This document shows, piece by piece, positions 24,961 to 37,139 of a stretch of 64,000 nt of DNA. Where the stretch lies: the NCBI GenBank assembly GCA_037126765.1, contig JBBCBC010000009.1, positions 26,496,870 to 26,560,869 of the forward strand, given 5' to 3'. The position numbers and the translations under genes are program-made. The notes below the pieces were generated by a model, which ran no database searches, had not been told where the DNA came from, and worked only from the letters and a program-made list of their open reading frames with translations. Positions within the stretch are counted from its first letter, which is position 1. Each line of letters begins with the position of its first letter. The DNA is from Stenogyne calaminthoides. Lineage: Eukaryota; Streptophyta; Magnoliopsida; Lamiales; Lamiaceae.

Positions 24961-26256
24961 TGAATCTCTCGGGCTGTCTCACAACCCTCCCACTACGACG
25001 AGGCTCCGGTTGTGAAAGTGTGTCGTTTGGTATATCATCTTGTACAGTTGGCAATGAGGTTAGCCCCCTTAGCTCACTTAAGGTAATCTCACTTCTGGGT
25101 CTTCTTTCATTCATATAGTCATCCTCCAAAAATTTAAAGTAGGTGCTTATGACCACCTTTTGATCTTTGGGACCATAAAACATACACCATTTTGTTCCCT
25201 CGGGGTATCCTATAAACAGCTTTAATTCTAATCGAGGATCTAATTTCCCGGCTTCCTTGTCCAACACGTAGGTCGGACACCCCCAAATTCTCATGTGTCT
25301 CAAACTAGGCTTGGGCCCGGTCCATAATTCTTTGGGAGTTTTGGGAATCGACTTGGATGGCACCAAGTTCAGAATGTAAGCCGCTGTTTCCAAGGCATGA
25401 CCCCAGAACGACTTGGGAAGATCCGCATAACACATCATTGATCTAACCATTTCCAAAAGAGTTTTGTTTCTTCGCTCTGCAACCCCGTTTTGTTGAGGGG
25501 TTCCGGGTGCAGTCAGCTGGGATGCAATCCCTTCATCCGACAAGTAGTTCAAAAACTCATCGCTGAGGTACTCGCCTCCACGATCGGATCGTAGAGACTT
25601 GATACATTTTTCCCTATGATTCTCTGCTTGAGCCTTAAATTCTTTGAATTTCTCAAAGGTCTCAGATTTATGCTTCATAAGGAAAATATAACCGTACCTC
25701 GAGTAGTCATCAATAAAAGTGACGAAATACTCGTAACCTCCTCTTGCCATGGTTGACATTGGACCACATACGTCTGTGTGAACGATTTCTAACACTTCTT
25801 TGGCTCTAATCCCCTTGGCTCCGAATGCCCTCTTGGTCATTTTAGCCTCCAAACATGATTCGCAGGTTGGAATTGGTTCAACTTGGAGAAACTCTAGTGA
25901 ACCGTCTTTCACCAACCTTTGGATCCTCTTTGGATTAATATGTCCCAATCTTAGATGCCATAGAAGTGTTTCGTTCACGTCTGATGAATCTTTTCTTTTA
26001 CCAGAAACAATTGATGTGTTATAGGATGCATTTCGTGAGTGGTGTGCACAGTTAATTATATGGAGATTATTCGACCAATGTCCCATAACAGGTACACTCA
26101 TCATTTTAAGAAATGATGTCATTTTTATTAGAAGAAACTTAGTGTCCTTTAATAGAATTTTAGAAACTGGAAGTGAATTCTTTCTAAAACTGGGAACATA
26201 AAGATAATCTCTTTAAAAACTTTATCTTCAAAAGACAGGTGCACTTCTCCCACTGC

Positions 26257-26386
26257 TTTAACCACTACTCATGTAGCACTGCAATATCTGCTACTTACGT
26301 AGCATTGCAATAACCGTTACTTACGTAGCATTGCAATATCTGCTACTTACGTAGCATTGCAATAACCGCTACTTTCGTAACATCGC
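26257..26386 (-). repeat. 26-bp tandem repeat, five units, inside the protease region of element C
   Basis: On the minus strand five units of 26 bp follow each other, of the type GCAATGCTACGTAAGTAGCA plus GATATT. The corresponding place in element D (about 43207-43232) has a single unit. Because 26 is not a multiple of three and the units contain TAG and TAA, the expansion breaks the frame. Confidence 0.9.
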
Positions 26387-27184
26387 CCAGTGTGATGAGG
26401 ATCTCACTCCCACTAAGTTGCCGGATCAGTTTGAACCCGTGAAGCAAACATGATAAGTGGATCTCGTATCAACTACCCACGAATGAGAAGTATACGCCGC
26501 TAAACAAGCTTCAACAATTAGTGCGTGAGAACTACCTTTCTTTCCGTCCCTTTTGGGGTTGGAACAGGCAAACCTCCATTGTCCTCTTTCACCGCAGCTT
26601 AAGCACTTCCTCTTTGGATTTCTCCTTGACACCACAAGCATTCCTCATCTTACCATTGCCTTTGGCAACAGTTGAGTTTGATTGCTTATGGCTCTTGGTC
26701 CTCTTCTTTTTCTTGCCTCCCCTTGGCCTAGAAAATGAAGACAAACCACTTGTCGTCAAAGCTTGAGTTTGGTGCCCCATCAACATCTCTGCCGAGACCA
26801 AAGCTTGCAACAAATCAGCTAGCGAGGCCAAAATGCTCAGAAACTTTTGGGCAGATAGTGAAATACCAAATTCATCTGAGTCTCCAGATTATAATATGCA
26901 CTCAGAACCTCAAGTTTGTTCAGATGGGCCATCAATTTTGAGGACGTAATCCCTTACGGGTTTATCCTTCACCATTTTCAGCGACGACATCTCTCGCAAG
27001 GTGATCTGACGGGTCCCGCATTTTTGACCCGTCAGTTGGCTCATTTAATTTTGGTGTGTCAAGAATCCACTTGTGCTTTTGTGCAGTTAGGACAATTATA
27101 ATTTTACGTTTCCAATCAATATAGTTTCCATACATATTGTATTGACTTTAAGTATATTAACAGTGGATTAAAAGGTTGCGACAT

Positions 27185-28636
27185 GTTGAACTGAAATAAA
27201 TAATAATATGCATACGCACAAATATATCACAAGGTTCGATCACATGTTTCATATTAAAATCTCAAAAATATATGAACATGCACCAGCCAACATCTCAAAA
27301 CAGTTTAAATAAGCCACGTGGGGTGGGTCATTATTTAAACACATTCAAGCAGGTTACAAACAGGAACAGTTACAAACCTTTAATATCCAGATTAATAGTT
27401 GGCTCCCACTTGACCAATATAAAATTGATAGGGACTTCGGGGAAGTATATGCATATCAATTTTATACCTAAGTAATAACCATGATTAAATACAGAATTAT
27501 TATTTCGCTTTGATCGAGCCTCGTGGGGAGGGTCATCGTCGCCACTAGTAATAATCCACAATCATTCGTTTGGAATTTATTCATGTGGAAGTTATCTTTT
27601 GACCGTCCCGTGGGGGGAATTTCTCCAAAAGAATTCACAAATAAATAAATCATGGAGGTCAATAATTAATTCAATTTTATTATCCGGAATAAAATTGTCA
27701 ATTAATTGTTTAAACATACTTAGTAATTTTTGAAAGTGAGATTTTTCAAAACATTTTCTCATGCATCGCAAATTTAAACACAATTTAAATAAGCATAAAT
27801 AATGCATAAACATCAAGACAAAAATTAAACATATTGGGCACATTTATTCAATTGTCATGGTTAATTTTGTCATGTCTTGATCTTGAGAAATCGTCTTCTT
27901 AGCCTTCATCGTTTGTCTCGAAAAGCTCCCACTTGACCGTTTAAAAAAAACGCGTCTTGTTAAAGCCCGTCATCGACCGACTCTGCGGGAGTGCCCGCCT
28001 AGCACTCCCCGGCCGTGTCGAATGGGCGTCTACCGGCGCTCGAAAAGCCAGCGCGCTTTGTCGACGTCGCCTCGCCAAATCTCTCGTCTTGTCGCCAGCG
28101 TTCCCTGTCCAAGATCGGCAGCCCGTCGCCGCGTCGCCCGCCCGTCTTGCTGATGTCGCCCAGCATCCCTATGCCTTCGCCCGCCCGCCTTCGCCAGCGT
28201 CGCCCGTCGGATCCGCCAAGGCTCGGTCCCTCCAAATTTTGCCCTACGCCATCCAAGCCAAGGCGTGGCGTGCCTTGGCAATTTTTCGACGACGACGCTT
28301 ACTTGGGTTTTGGATCCCGTCTTTTAATTCTTCGTCTCCGTTTCTGATTCGGTTACAATTTATTTACAAAAATAAATAAACCTAGATCTAGACTAGTCTA
28401 TTACATTGATCAAATCAAACAAATACTAATCTACTCGTGGATTTTCTCACGAGGCAAAACGAATCCGAACTAATCGAATTAAAAAAACCACAATTTATAT
28501 GCATGCATAAATTAAACACATTAAATTCCATGACAATTGGATACCTGCAAAAAAGATCTAGCAATTCTACTATCCAATTTCAAATTTAATGACAGCGAAT
28601 TAAATTATAATTTAAAATTCAGAGCCCGAAACCGAG
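27185..28636 (-). other. untranslated leader of element C with GC-rich core
   Basis: The leader lies between the gag start and the primer site. The GC-rich, CpG-rich block is at about 27955-28300. Open frames on both strands there (27957-28379 plus, 27999-28256 minus and others) have no recognisable domain and are attributed to base composition. The outer parts match A and D; the core does not. Confidence 0.75.
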
Positions 28637-28648
28637 GCTCTGATACCA
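28637..28648 (-). other. primer binding site of element C (tRNA-iMet type)
   Basis: The minus strand reads TGGTATCAGAGC two bases from the LTR end, the canonical sequence. Confidence 0.93.
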
Positions 28649-28650
28649 GT

Positions 28651-30500
28651 TGTTGGGGAATTAATTGTCTGGATCTATTCGGAATGAATATTTAAATACA
28701 AATTTAATTCTTGACAATTATTACTAGCATGAATTAACCCATATTAATTCAAATAATAATTCAACAACAAATCATGCATATAAACAATTCACGTAAATCC
28801 TACGCATGCGGAAATACTACGAGTTTACGTGAACTTACCTCTTGGAATGACAATGGTCTTGTATATAAAAACACACCAAAAGTCCTTCCCAAGTATTCCC
28901 TAGTCCTTGCACGACAATCCGGTGGAAGGATACTCGCGAACAATTAACAAAAAGGAAAAATAAACTTTGTTGCACCACTTTTGTGGATTTACTAATTTTT
29001 CCAGCACATGGAATTGTTCTTGGGAATGAAAGAATCATCCCCTATTTATAGATGGGGTGGTGGGCAATTTTAGGGAAGAAAAACAATGTGGAAAAATCTT
29101 TTCTTGATCTCCAAGAAATCTTGAATATATCTCCTATATTCTTTTCCCCATAATTAAAATATTCCACAAAAATCCCACCTCATCATGTTATGGAAAATTT
29201 TCGAAAATTTAGGGACAAGATTCCAAGATTTGGATCTTCTTGAATTTATGAGATATACTTGTACTTCAAGAAATACATATCTTCCATAATATCTTTTCAA
29301 GAAAATCAAGAAAATCTTTCTTTCCCTTAATTATCAAAAATTTTGAAAATATCAAATATGAATAACCAAGTGGGAGATTTCTTGAATTTAATGAGATAAT
29401 CTTGTATTCCAAGAATACATATATTCATTCCATAACAAAATTCAAAGAAAATCTTTCTCCCCTTTTATCCATAATTTTCGAAAAACAAGGAAAAATAGGC
29501 AACAAATTTATTTTATTTTTAAACACCTTTTTTCAGTTATTGGACTTTATCTTGGGCTACTTGGGGGGCCTTTAGGAGAATTAAGATTGAACCTTCCAAT
29601 TGATCTTGAATTATCAATATTGAGCCACAATATTATTCAAGCCCATAAATATTAATTAATCCCACTACATAATTAATATTGCACTATCCATCTTAACCCA
29701 TATTACAGTTAATATGGCTCCCGGTTATTATTTCCCGTGTTTAAGATTATCTAGCCCATTAACTAATTCAAGCCACTGAAATAGTTTTCCATTAATTAAT
29801 ATTTTTTATCCTTGGTAAAGGAACGGTTCAACATTATTATCCATACCGGAAACTAATTCCACTTGCAAGATTTGGTATGATAAAACTTATGAACCTCCCA
29901 AGGGGGAAAAATCGAAACAAGCGTTATTTGCACACACGATTCTCCTAGATTAAATCTTAGCAATCGATGTGACCAATAATATTGCCCAAGATATAGGGTA
30001 TTGAATCTCACCGATTCTCTTCCCATAATAAGTCAAAGCAATAGTTACTAACCACACATAATCCTATTTAAGGGACGAAGATTAAGAAATAACTAACCAT
30101 CGAGGTCTAATTCTTCCTAGTTCGGGCTCAAGAATTTATCCTCCCAGTAGGTCCTCTTCAATGCATCGGTCATGCACTAGTGTTATCTCTTGGTCAAGAC
30201 AAACCAATCTGAGCCTTACACTACAACCTTTCACGATGGATTGTTCATTTCCATCTAGGTCGTGAATGGTGTACTTTTAGTTACAAGGAAATGTTAATTT
30301 AATCTTCTGTGATCTTGGTATCACTAAATTAACTACAATGTAACACGTACTATTTAATGAGCAGTTATGCAGTAAATATATGTAACATTCGATGATATTT
30401 AAAGCATCAGTGATAAACAATTTATTTCAGTAAATAAGTCCGAAATTCAGTCAGTCTGATTATACAAAGTAAAAGCATATTTTCCAGTATAATCCCAGCA
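28651..30500 (-). repeat. 5' LTR of element C
   Basis: The LTR is 1850 bp. The TATA box TATAAATAG is at 29050-29042 on the minus strand. It is similar to the 3' LTR, but with several small clusters of difference between 29905 and 30200. Confidence 0.93.
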
Positions 30501-30702
30501 ACTTACAGTTGCCCCACCAATTTGCATAACAATTTTCGCCTATTCAGATTTGCATAACAATTGGAGATTTCCAAAAATTTGCATATAAAAATGACGAAAA
30601 ATTGAAGAAATCTGGGTTAAATTTTGAGCAAGAAAGGCGTGAGTTACAAAACCTTCGGAAGCCTCACCGCCGGGGCCTTTTCACGGTCTTATTCATGAAT
30701 TT

Positions 30703-30850
30703 ACCCATGGTGACGGTGGCGATGTTTGGGGGAAGGCAGCGACCATGGTGATGGCTGCGGTGTTTGACTGTTTGGGGGAAGGCGACGGCCATGGTGACGC
30801 CAGCGGTGTTTGGGGGAAGGCGGCGGCCATGGTGACGGCGGTGTTTGGAA
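30703..30850. repeat. GC-rich tandem repeat inside Harbinger-like element 1
   Basis: About four imperfect units built on GTTTGGGGGAAGGCGGCGG and CCATGGTGACGG follow each other with a period near 40 bp. The open frame across it on the minus strand (30933-30664) is low in complexity and is not considered a gene. Confidence 0.7.
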
Positions 30851-31129
30851 TGATGAAGGAAAGATGATATGAATGAGGGTGAATTTTTGGAAGGTAGATG
30901 AAGGGTGAATTTGGAAGAAAGTTTATTATACAAGCCCTACAATTTTAATACCACCTTGGAGGTGGTATTATTTAGTACATTGTGAAAAGTGAATGGCATG
31001 ATAATAAGAACGGATCAGCTGATTAAAAACGGGTCAGCATGTTATTTTTATATGCTACCAATTAGTGATAAAATTAGTGTGGAAGGCCTTTTAGGGGTTA
31101 TTAACCCCTATCAATCAATCGGGGCCTAA

Positions 31130-32648
31130 ATATGTCATTTAATCAAGTTCAAGGGAATCTATTCTCTATTAATAAAAACCACCTTTATCACTATATACAT
31201 ATATTTTTTGTGAAAAAATATATTCATAATATGTATTTAAAAAATCCTAACCACATCACATATTTATAAACCAACTATCAACATATGACAAACTTTTATA
31301 TAAAATATTGTACGATCAGTACAATATGCCTGCTTCATTCTACCCATTAATCTGAAATTAGCGGATTCTTTGTAGGTCGAACAAGTTTTTTTTTTTTAAT
31401 CACTATAAGGCAAAACTGGAAAACTAGATCCAAATCTCTATTAGGGTGAATACAAATATGGTTACTATAAGGACAAGTTACACATATTTATTTTTTTAGT
31501 ACATATATTTATCTTTATAATAATACATATAAGTTATTGAAAATTGTGTTACTATATACACAGTATATTACTGTAAAGAGAAATGTGTGTTATTATATAA
31601 ACATAAAGCGACACTCTCTAATTTATCCGCTTCCACCTTTGTTTTATTTATTTGTTTTCCCTTCTAACATGTGACCAACTATCTTAAATAAAAGTTCAAA
31701 CCATCATATTGCATTAGTAAAAATATTTTTTTTTCATCATCACATAGTAACACGTATTTGCCCTTATGATAACACATGCTTGTCTTTATAGTAACACGAT
31801 TTGGGAGCGAGTTTTCATGTTTTATCTTGCGTTAATATTTTGTAAAAATTCAGTTAACCTAATTCGACCAGTGTAAGATTCGTAAATTTTTAACTTCTTT
31901 CCAATATTATACATGCAATATTGTACAGGAAAGTCATTCTCAACGTATATATCTCTTCTATTTATATTTCATCAACCGCATGAGGTAGGATTCTTTGGAT
32001 TTTTAATTTTGTGGAAGTGGGGAATTCAAAGAAGTCGAGATAAAATAAAAAATATTGTTTTTTTGGTCTCCCATTTATAAATGTACCAAGGTGGAAAATT
32101 GAGGAGGAATCACGCTTTTTATCAAATTATTGAAGGGAGAACCAAACGTGAGGGTCAGATGGAGACGGGAGGGCTGGTGGGATTTATTTTTATTTTTTTA
32201 AAAAGAAAAAAATATCAAATTATTGAAATGATGAAAGATATGAAATTCAGTGGCTATGTTCTTTGTTTAAATTGAAAATCCATGCAAGGGCACTCTATTT
32301 AATCGTCTACTGCATTTTACATCTTTATGTTACTCCGTTTTTTATATCTTGAAGTCAGGATTTTATATTTTTTCAAATTAACATATTGTACTGGAGGAAC
32401 ACTCATGTGAAATATTTCATGTGAAATATTATCACATTTAATGGAGAGGTTGAAAATTCGCATATCTTTCGCGGGTCGGATCGGGTTAAACTGATTTGTC
32501 AAAAAAAAAGCATAAAACAAGAAAACTCGACGTTAATATGTATTATTATAATCACAAATATTTATTGCTTGTAAGGGGTAATACATACTTACCGTTTTCA
32601 GCACACATAATTATTCCTATAGTAACACATGTAAGATATTGAAAATAT
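31130..32648. other. AT-rich intergenic sequence
   Basis: No gene is seen. Phrases of the type TATAGTAACACATG recur at about 31500-31560, 31740-31800 and 32615-32640, suggesting an old degenerate repeat. The CACTA element starts directly after one of them. A 64-codon open stretch at 32081-32275 has no recognisable feature. Confidence 0.4.
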
Positions 32649-32994
32649 CACTATAAAAAACGGGTGTTTTACCTATGGAAATTAGAGACGGTTACAAGAA
32701 CCGTCGCAAATAGTGACGATTTTACGACGGTTACGGTCAAATGGTCCAAGTCAACAGTTTTAGCGATGGTTTAGAGAACCGTCGCAAATAGCGACGGTTT
32801 TAGCTACGGTTTTAGCGACGTTTTGGACTAACCCCTTTAGCGAAGGTTTTTTAATTGTTGTTAATGCACCTTACCGTATATTTAATTTATAGTCACTTGG
32901 AGAAGAGTTTCACCTGACCGTAGTAAGATCTATTTCGAGGAGTTTACGGTATAAAATTTAATTCATAGTATATTTAAATATATATATTGACTAC

Positions 32995-35395
32995 AAGTAA
33001 TACTTGTTTAAATAGAAAAGTAGTACTTGTTTAAATGAAAGTATTACTTGTTAAATGAAAATTATTACTTAAGTTTAAATAGAAAAGTAGTACTTGTTTA
33101 AATAGAAAAGTAGTACTTGTTTAAATGAAAAGTAGTACTTGTTTAAATAGAAAAGTATTACTTGTTTAAATAGAAAAATAGTACTTGTTTATATAGAAAA
33201 GTAGTACTTGGTTAAATGAAAAGTATTACTTGTTTAAATTAAAAGTATTGTTTAAATAATAGAAAGTATTTCTTGTTTAAATGAAAGGTATTACTTGTTT
33301 AAATGAAAAGTATTACTTGTTTAAATAGAAAAGTAGTAGTTGTTTAAATAGAAAAGTAGTACTTGTTTAAATGAAAAGTAGTATTTGTTTAAATGAAAAG
33401 TATTACTTGTTTAAATAGAAATGTATTACTTGTTTATTACTTGTTTAAATAGAAAAGTATTACTTGTTTATTACTTGTTTAAATAGAAAAGTATTACTTG
33501 TTTAAATAGAAAAGTAGTACTTGTTTAAATGAAAAGTAGTACTTGTTTAAATGAAAAGTATTATTTGTTTAAATGAAAGGTATTACTTGTTTAAATGAGA
33601 AGTAGTACTTGTTTAAATGAAAAGTAATACTTGTTTAAATTCAAAGTATTACTTGTTTAAATAGAAAGTATTACTTGTTTAAATGAAAAGTAATACTTGT
33701 TTAAATAGAATAGTACTTGTTTAAATGAAAAAGAGTACTTGTTTAAATGAAAAGTATTACTTGTTTAAATAGAAAAGTATTACTTGTTTAAATAGAAAAG
33801 TAGTACTTGTTTAAATAGAAAAGTAGTACTTGGTTAAATGAAAAGTATTACTTGTTTAAATTAAAACTATTACTTGTTTAAATAATAGAAAGTATTACTT
33901 GTTTAAATGAAAGGTATTACTTGTTTAAATGAAAAGTATTACTTGTTAAATGAAAAATATTACTTGTTTAAATAGAAAAGTTGTAGTTGTTTAAATAGAA
34001 AAGTAGTAATTGTTTAAATGAAAAGTATTACTTGTTTAAATAGAAACGTATTACTTGTTTAAATAGAAAAGTAGTACTTGTTTAAATAGAAAAGTAGTAC
34101 TTGTTTAAATGAAAAGTAGTACTTGTTTAAATGAAAAGTAGTACTTATTTAAATAAAAAGTATTACTAGTTTAAATAGAAAAGTATTACTTGTTTAAATA
34201 AAAAAGTATTACTTGTTTAAATAGAAAAGTATTACTTGTTTAAATAGAAAAGTAGTACTTGTTTAAATGAAAAGTAGTACTTGTTTAAATGAAAAGTATT
34301 ATTTGTTTAAATGAAAGGTATTACTTGTTTAAATAAGAAGTAGTACTTGTTTAAATGAAAAGTAATACTTGTTTAAATGCAAAGTATTACTTGTTTAAAT
34401 AGAAAGTATTACTTGTTTAAATGAAAAGTAATACTTGTTTAAATAGAATAGTACTTGTTTAAATGAAAAAGAGTACTTGTTTAAATGAAAAGTATTACTT
34501 GTTTAAATAGAAAAGTATTACTTGTTTAAATAGAAAAGTAGTACTTGTTTAAATAGAAAAGTAGTACTTGGTTAAATGAAAAGTATTACTTGTTTAAATT
34601 AAAACTATTACTTGTTTAAATAATAGAAAGTATTACTTGTTTAAATGAAAGATATTACTTGTTTAAATGAAAAGTATTACTTGTTAAATGAAAAGTATTA
34701 CTTGTTTAAATAGAAAAGTTGTAGTTGTTTAAATAGAAAAGTAGTACTTGTTTAAATGGAAAGTATTACTTGTTTAAATAGAAACGTATTACTTGTTTAA
34801 ATAGAAAAGTAGTACTTGTTTAAATAGAAAAGTAGTACTTGTTTAAATGAAAAGTAGTACTTGTTTAAATGAAAAGTAGTACTTATTTAAATAAAAAGTA
34901 TTACTAGTTTAAATAGAAAAGTATTACTTATTTAAATAGAAAAGTATTACTTGTTTAAATAGAAAAGTATTACTTGTTTAAATAGAAAAGTAGTACTTGT
35001 TTAAATTAAAAGTATTGCTTGTTTAAATAGAAAAGTAGTACTTGTTTAAATAGAAAAGTTGTACTTGTTTAAATGAAATATATTATTTATTTAAATTAAA
35101 GGTATTACTTGTTAAATGAAAAGTATTACTTGTTTAAATAGAAAAGTAGTAGTTGTTTAAATAGAAAAGTAGTACTTGTTTAAATGAAAAGTAGTACTTG
35201 TTTAAATAGAAAAGTAGTACTTATTTAAATAGACTAGTAGTACTTGGTTAAATAAAAAGCGTTATTTGTTTAAATTAAAAGTATTACTTGTTTAAATAGA
35301 AAGTATTGCTTGTTTAAATGAAAAGTAGTACTTGTTTAAATAGAAAGTATTACTTGTTTAAATAGAAAGTAGTATTTTTTTTAAATAGAAAGTAG
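32995..35395. repeat. 22-23 bp minisatellite, left arm, roughly one hundred units
   Basis: The unit alternates between GTTTAAATAGAAAAGTAGTACTT-type (23 bp) and GTTTAAATGAAAAGTATTACTT-type (22 bp). Longer multi-unit segments are themselves repeated: the block from about 33520-33960 recurs with few changes at about 34260-34700. This suggests expansion by segmental duplication. Confidence 0.92.
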
Positions 35396-35429
35396 TATTT
35401 GCTTTAAAAAAATGAATTTGTAGGACATA

Positions 35430-35905
35430 TACAATTTGAAAAGAATATAATCATTTATTTATAATTTATAAAAAATATATATATAATTAGTATTTTAAAG
35501 ATTATTAGATAGTTAAATTAAATAAATGAAATAAAAAAATTTAAAAAAAGTGTAAATAATGAATTATAAATAAATAAATATAATTTTAATATAATACAAT
35601 TTAATTTAAATTTATAAATAAATAAAATTTATAATTATTATATTAAAATGTGGTTAACAATTATCTAATTTAATAATTTAACAACATTTTAATATAATAA
35701 TTTTTATTTTTTTATTTATAAATTTAAATTAAATTGTATTATGTTAAAATTATATTTATTTATTTATTTTTATTTCGTTTTTTGTACACTTTTTTAAAAA
35801 AAATTATTTCATTTGTTTAATTTAACTATCTAATAATCTTTAAAATACTAATTATATATATATTTTACTTTATAAATTATAAATAAATAATTATATTCAT
35901 TTAAA
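35430..35905. repeat. palindromic centre of the CACTA-type element
   Basis: TATTAAAATGT at 35641-35651 is mirrored by ACATTTTAATA at 35684-35694, placing the axis near 35667. Pairing continues outward on both sides, for example TAATCATTTATTTATAATTTA on the left against its complement near 35875-35900. Confidence 0.8.
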
Positions 35906-35939
35906 ATTGTATATGCCATAAATTTTTTTTTTTAAAAAC

Positions 35940-36767
35940 AAATACTACTTTCTATTTAAAAAAAGTACTAGTTTCTATTTTAACAAGTAATACTTTCTAT
36001 TTAAACAAGTACTACTTTTCATTTAAAAAGCAATACTTTCTATTTAAACAAGTAATACTTTTAATTTAAACAAATAATATTTTTCATTTAACCAAGTACT
36101 ACTTTTCGATTTAAACAAGTACTACTTTTCTATTTAAACAAGATTGTTTCCAAAAAACGTGCACATCACTTTTATTATCGAAGTTTTTGTGAAATGAAGT
36201 TGTTTATTAGTATTTCAAATGATAAAGTGGTTTTTAAAGAGGAGTATTATAGATCTACCTCTCATCTATTGCATGCATCTTTAAAAATTATTTTATCATT
36301 TCAAATACTAATAAAAAACTCGCTCGCAAAAACAGGTGAAAATAATAAACGTGAACGTTTCTTTGGAACGGAGGGAGTACTACTTTTCTATTTAAACAAG
36401 TAATACTTTTCTATTTAAACAAGTACTACTTTTCATTTAAACAAGTACTACTTTTTCTATTTAAACAAGTAATAATTTTCATTTAACAAGTAATACCTTT
36501 CATTTAAATAAATAATATCTTTCATTTAAACAAGTACGACTTTTCTATTTAAACAAGTACTACTTTTCATTTAAACAAGTGATACTATCTATTTAAATAA
36601 GTACTAGTTTTCATTTAAACAAATACTCCTTTACTATTTAAACAAGTAGTACTTTTCTATTTAAACAAGTAGTACTTTTCTATTTAAACAAGTAATACTT
36701 TTCATTTAACAAGTAATACTTTTCATTTAAACAAGTACTACTTTTCTATTTAAACAATTACTACTTT
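35940..36767. repeat. minisatellite, right arm, inverted
   Basis: The same unit as in the left arm appears as its complement (AAACAAGTACTACTTTTCATTT). About 25 units are present. The array is interrupted by a MITE at 36143-36377. Confidence 0.9.
36143..36377. mobile_element. Stowaway-like MITE inserted in the minisatellite
   Basis: The right end GGAACGGAGGGAG followed by TA is a typical Stowaway terminus. The left end is shorter (TTTCCAAAAAACGTGCAC against TTCCAAAGAAACGTTCAC from the right). The minisatellite resumes directly after it. The open frame starting at 36194 runs out into the repeat and is not a gene. Confidence 0.6.
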
Positions 36768-37139
36768 TAGTCAATATATATATTTAAATATATTATAAAT
36801 GAAATTTTATACAGTAAATTACTCGAAATAGATCTGACTATGGTCAGGTGAAACTCTTCTCCAAGTGACTATAAATTAAATATACGGTAAGATGCATTAA
36901 CAACAATTAAAAAACCTAGTATAATCCTAAAATATTAAAAAAAAACATAATTAATATTAAATGTTAAAAAAAAAACGTCGCTTATCCGTCGCTAAAAAAA
37001 AAAAACCGTCGCTAAAATCGTAGCTAAAACCGTTGCTATTTGCGACGGTGCTCTTGACAGTCGCTTAAACTGTTGACTTTGACCATTTAATCGTAACCGT
37101 CGCTAAATTCTGTCGGTAAAACGCGTGTTTTTTGTAGTG

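Larger units (their letters stand above)
21501..27184 (-). pseudogene. gag-pol remnant of Copia element C, interrupted by a solo LTR
   Basis: This is the best-preserved pol in the window. Gag should start at 27184 but is damaged; a zinc knuckle, CLSCGERGQWRFAC, and protease WVVDTRST are at about 26605-26475, with D-T-G changed to D-T-R. A long open stretch (26122-24961) holds the pre-integrase HLRLGH motif and the integrase core: HTDVCGPM, FIDDYSRYGY, SLRSDRGGEYLS and TPQQNGVAERR, so the D, D and E positions are present. The solo LTR interrupts the frame at 24960-23115. Reverse transcriptase follows (about 23110-22410) with DVKTAFLNG and YIDD. RNase H is in shifted frames and ends at 21501. 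Confidence 0.92.
19552..30500 (-). mobile_element. Copia LTR retrotransposon C, full length, nested in Harbinger-like element 1
   Basis: This minus-strand element has LTRs at 28651-30500 (5') and 19552-21390 (3'), an intact primer binding site, a leader, gag-pol and a polypurine tract. ACTTA flanks it (19547-19551 and 30501-30505). Both LTRs begin TGCTGGG instead of the TGTTGGG of the other copies. A solo LTR of the same family interrupts it at 23115-24960. Without that insertion it is about 9.1 kb. Confidence 0.95.
18958..31126. mobile_element. Harbinger-like element 1, split by Copia element C
   Basis: The left end reads GGCCCCGATTGATAGCCC. The right end, reversed, reads GGCCCCGATTGATTGATAGG. 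The trinucleotide TAA flanks both sides (18955-18957 and 31127-31129), as expected for PIF/Harbinger elements. Copia element C (19552-30500) sits inside with its own target duplication. Without C the element is about 1.2 kb. Its first 180 bases closely resemble the copy at 49056. There is no transposase. Confidence 0.75.
32649..37139. mobile_element. CACTA-type element built as a giant inverted repeat
   Basis: The left end reads CACTATAAAAAACGGGTG and the right end, reversed, reads CACTACAAAAAACACGCG; both continue TTTTACC. This is the terminal signature of CACTA (En/Spm) elements. Subterminal GCGACGGTT-type motifs cluster at both ends (32690-32830 and 36970-37115). The three-base flanks are TAT and TTC, so no target duplication remains. 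There is no transposase. The segment 32863-32993 pairs with 36768-36910, and the centre 35430-35905 is palindromic, so the whole element folds back on itself around 35667. The arms are unequal (about 3.0 and 1.5 kb). Confidence 0.8.

Noticed and set aside
24961..26122. A 408-codon open frame that could be taken for a host gene
   Set aside because: It is the pre-integrase and integrase part of Copia element C, lying between its LTRs. Its end at 24896 runs into the solo LTR.
30664..30933. His/Pro-rich open frame on the minus strand
   Set aside because: It is produced by a GC-rich tandem repeat inside the Harbinger-like element and has no domain.
33000..36770. CRISPR-like regular repeats
   Set aside because: The repeats are contiguous with no unique spacers, in a plant nuclear context; they are a minisatellite.
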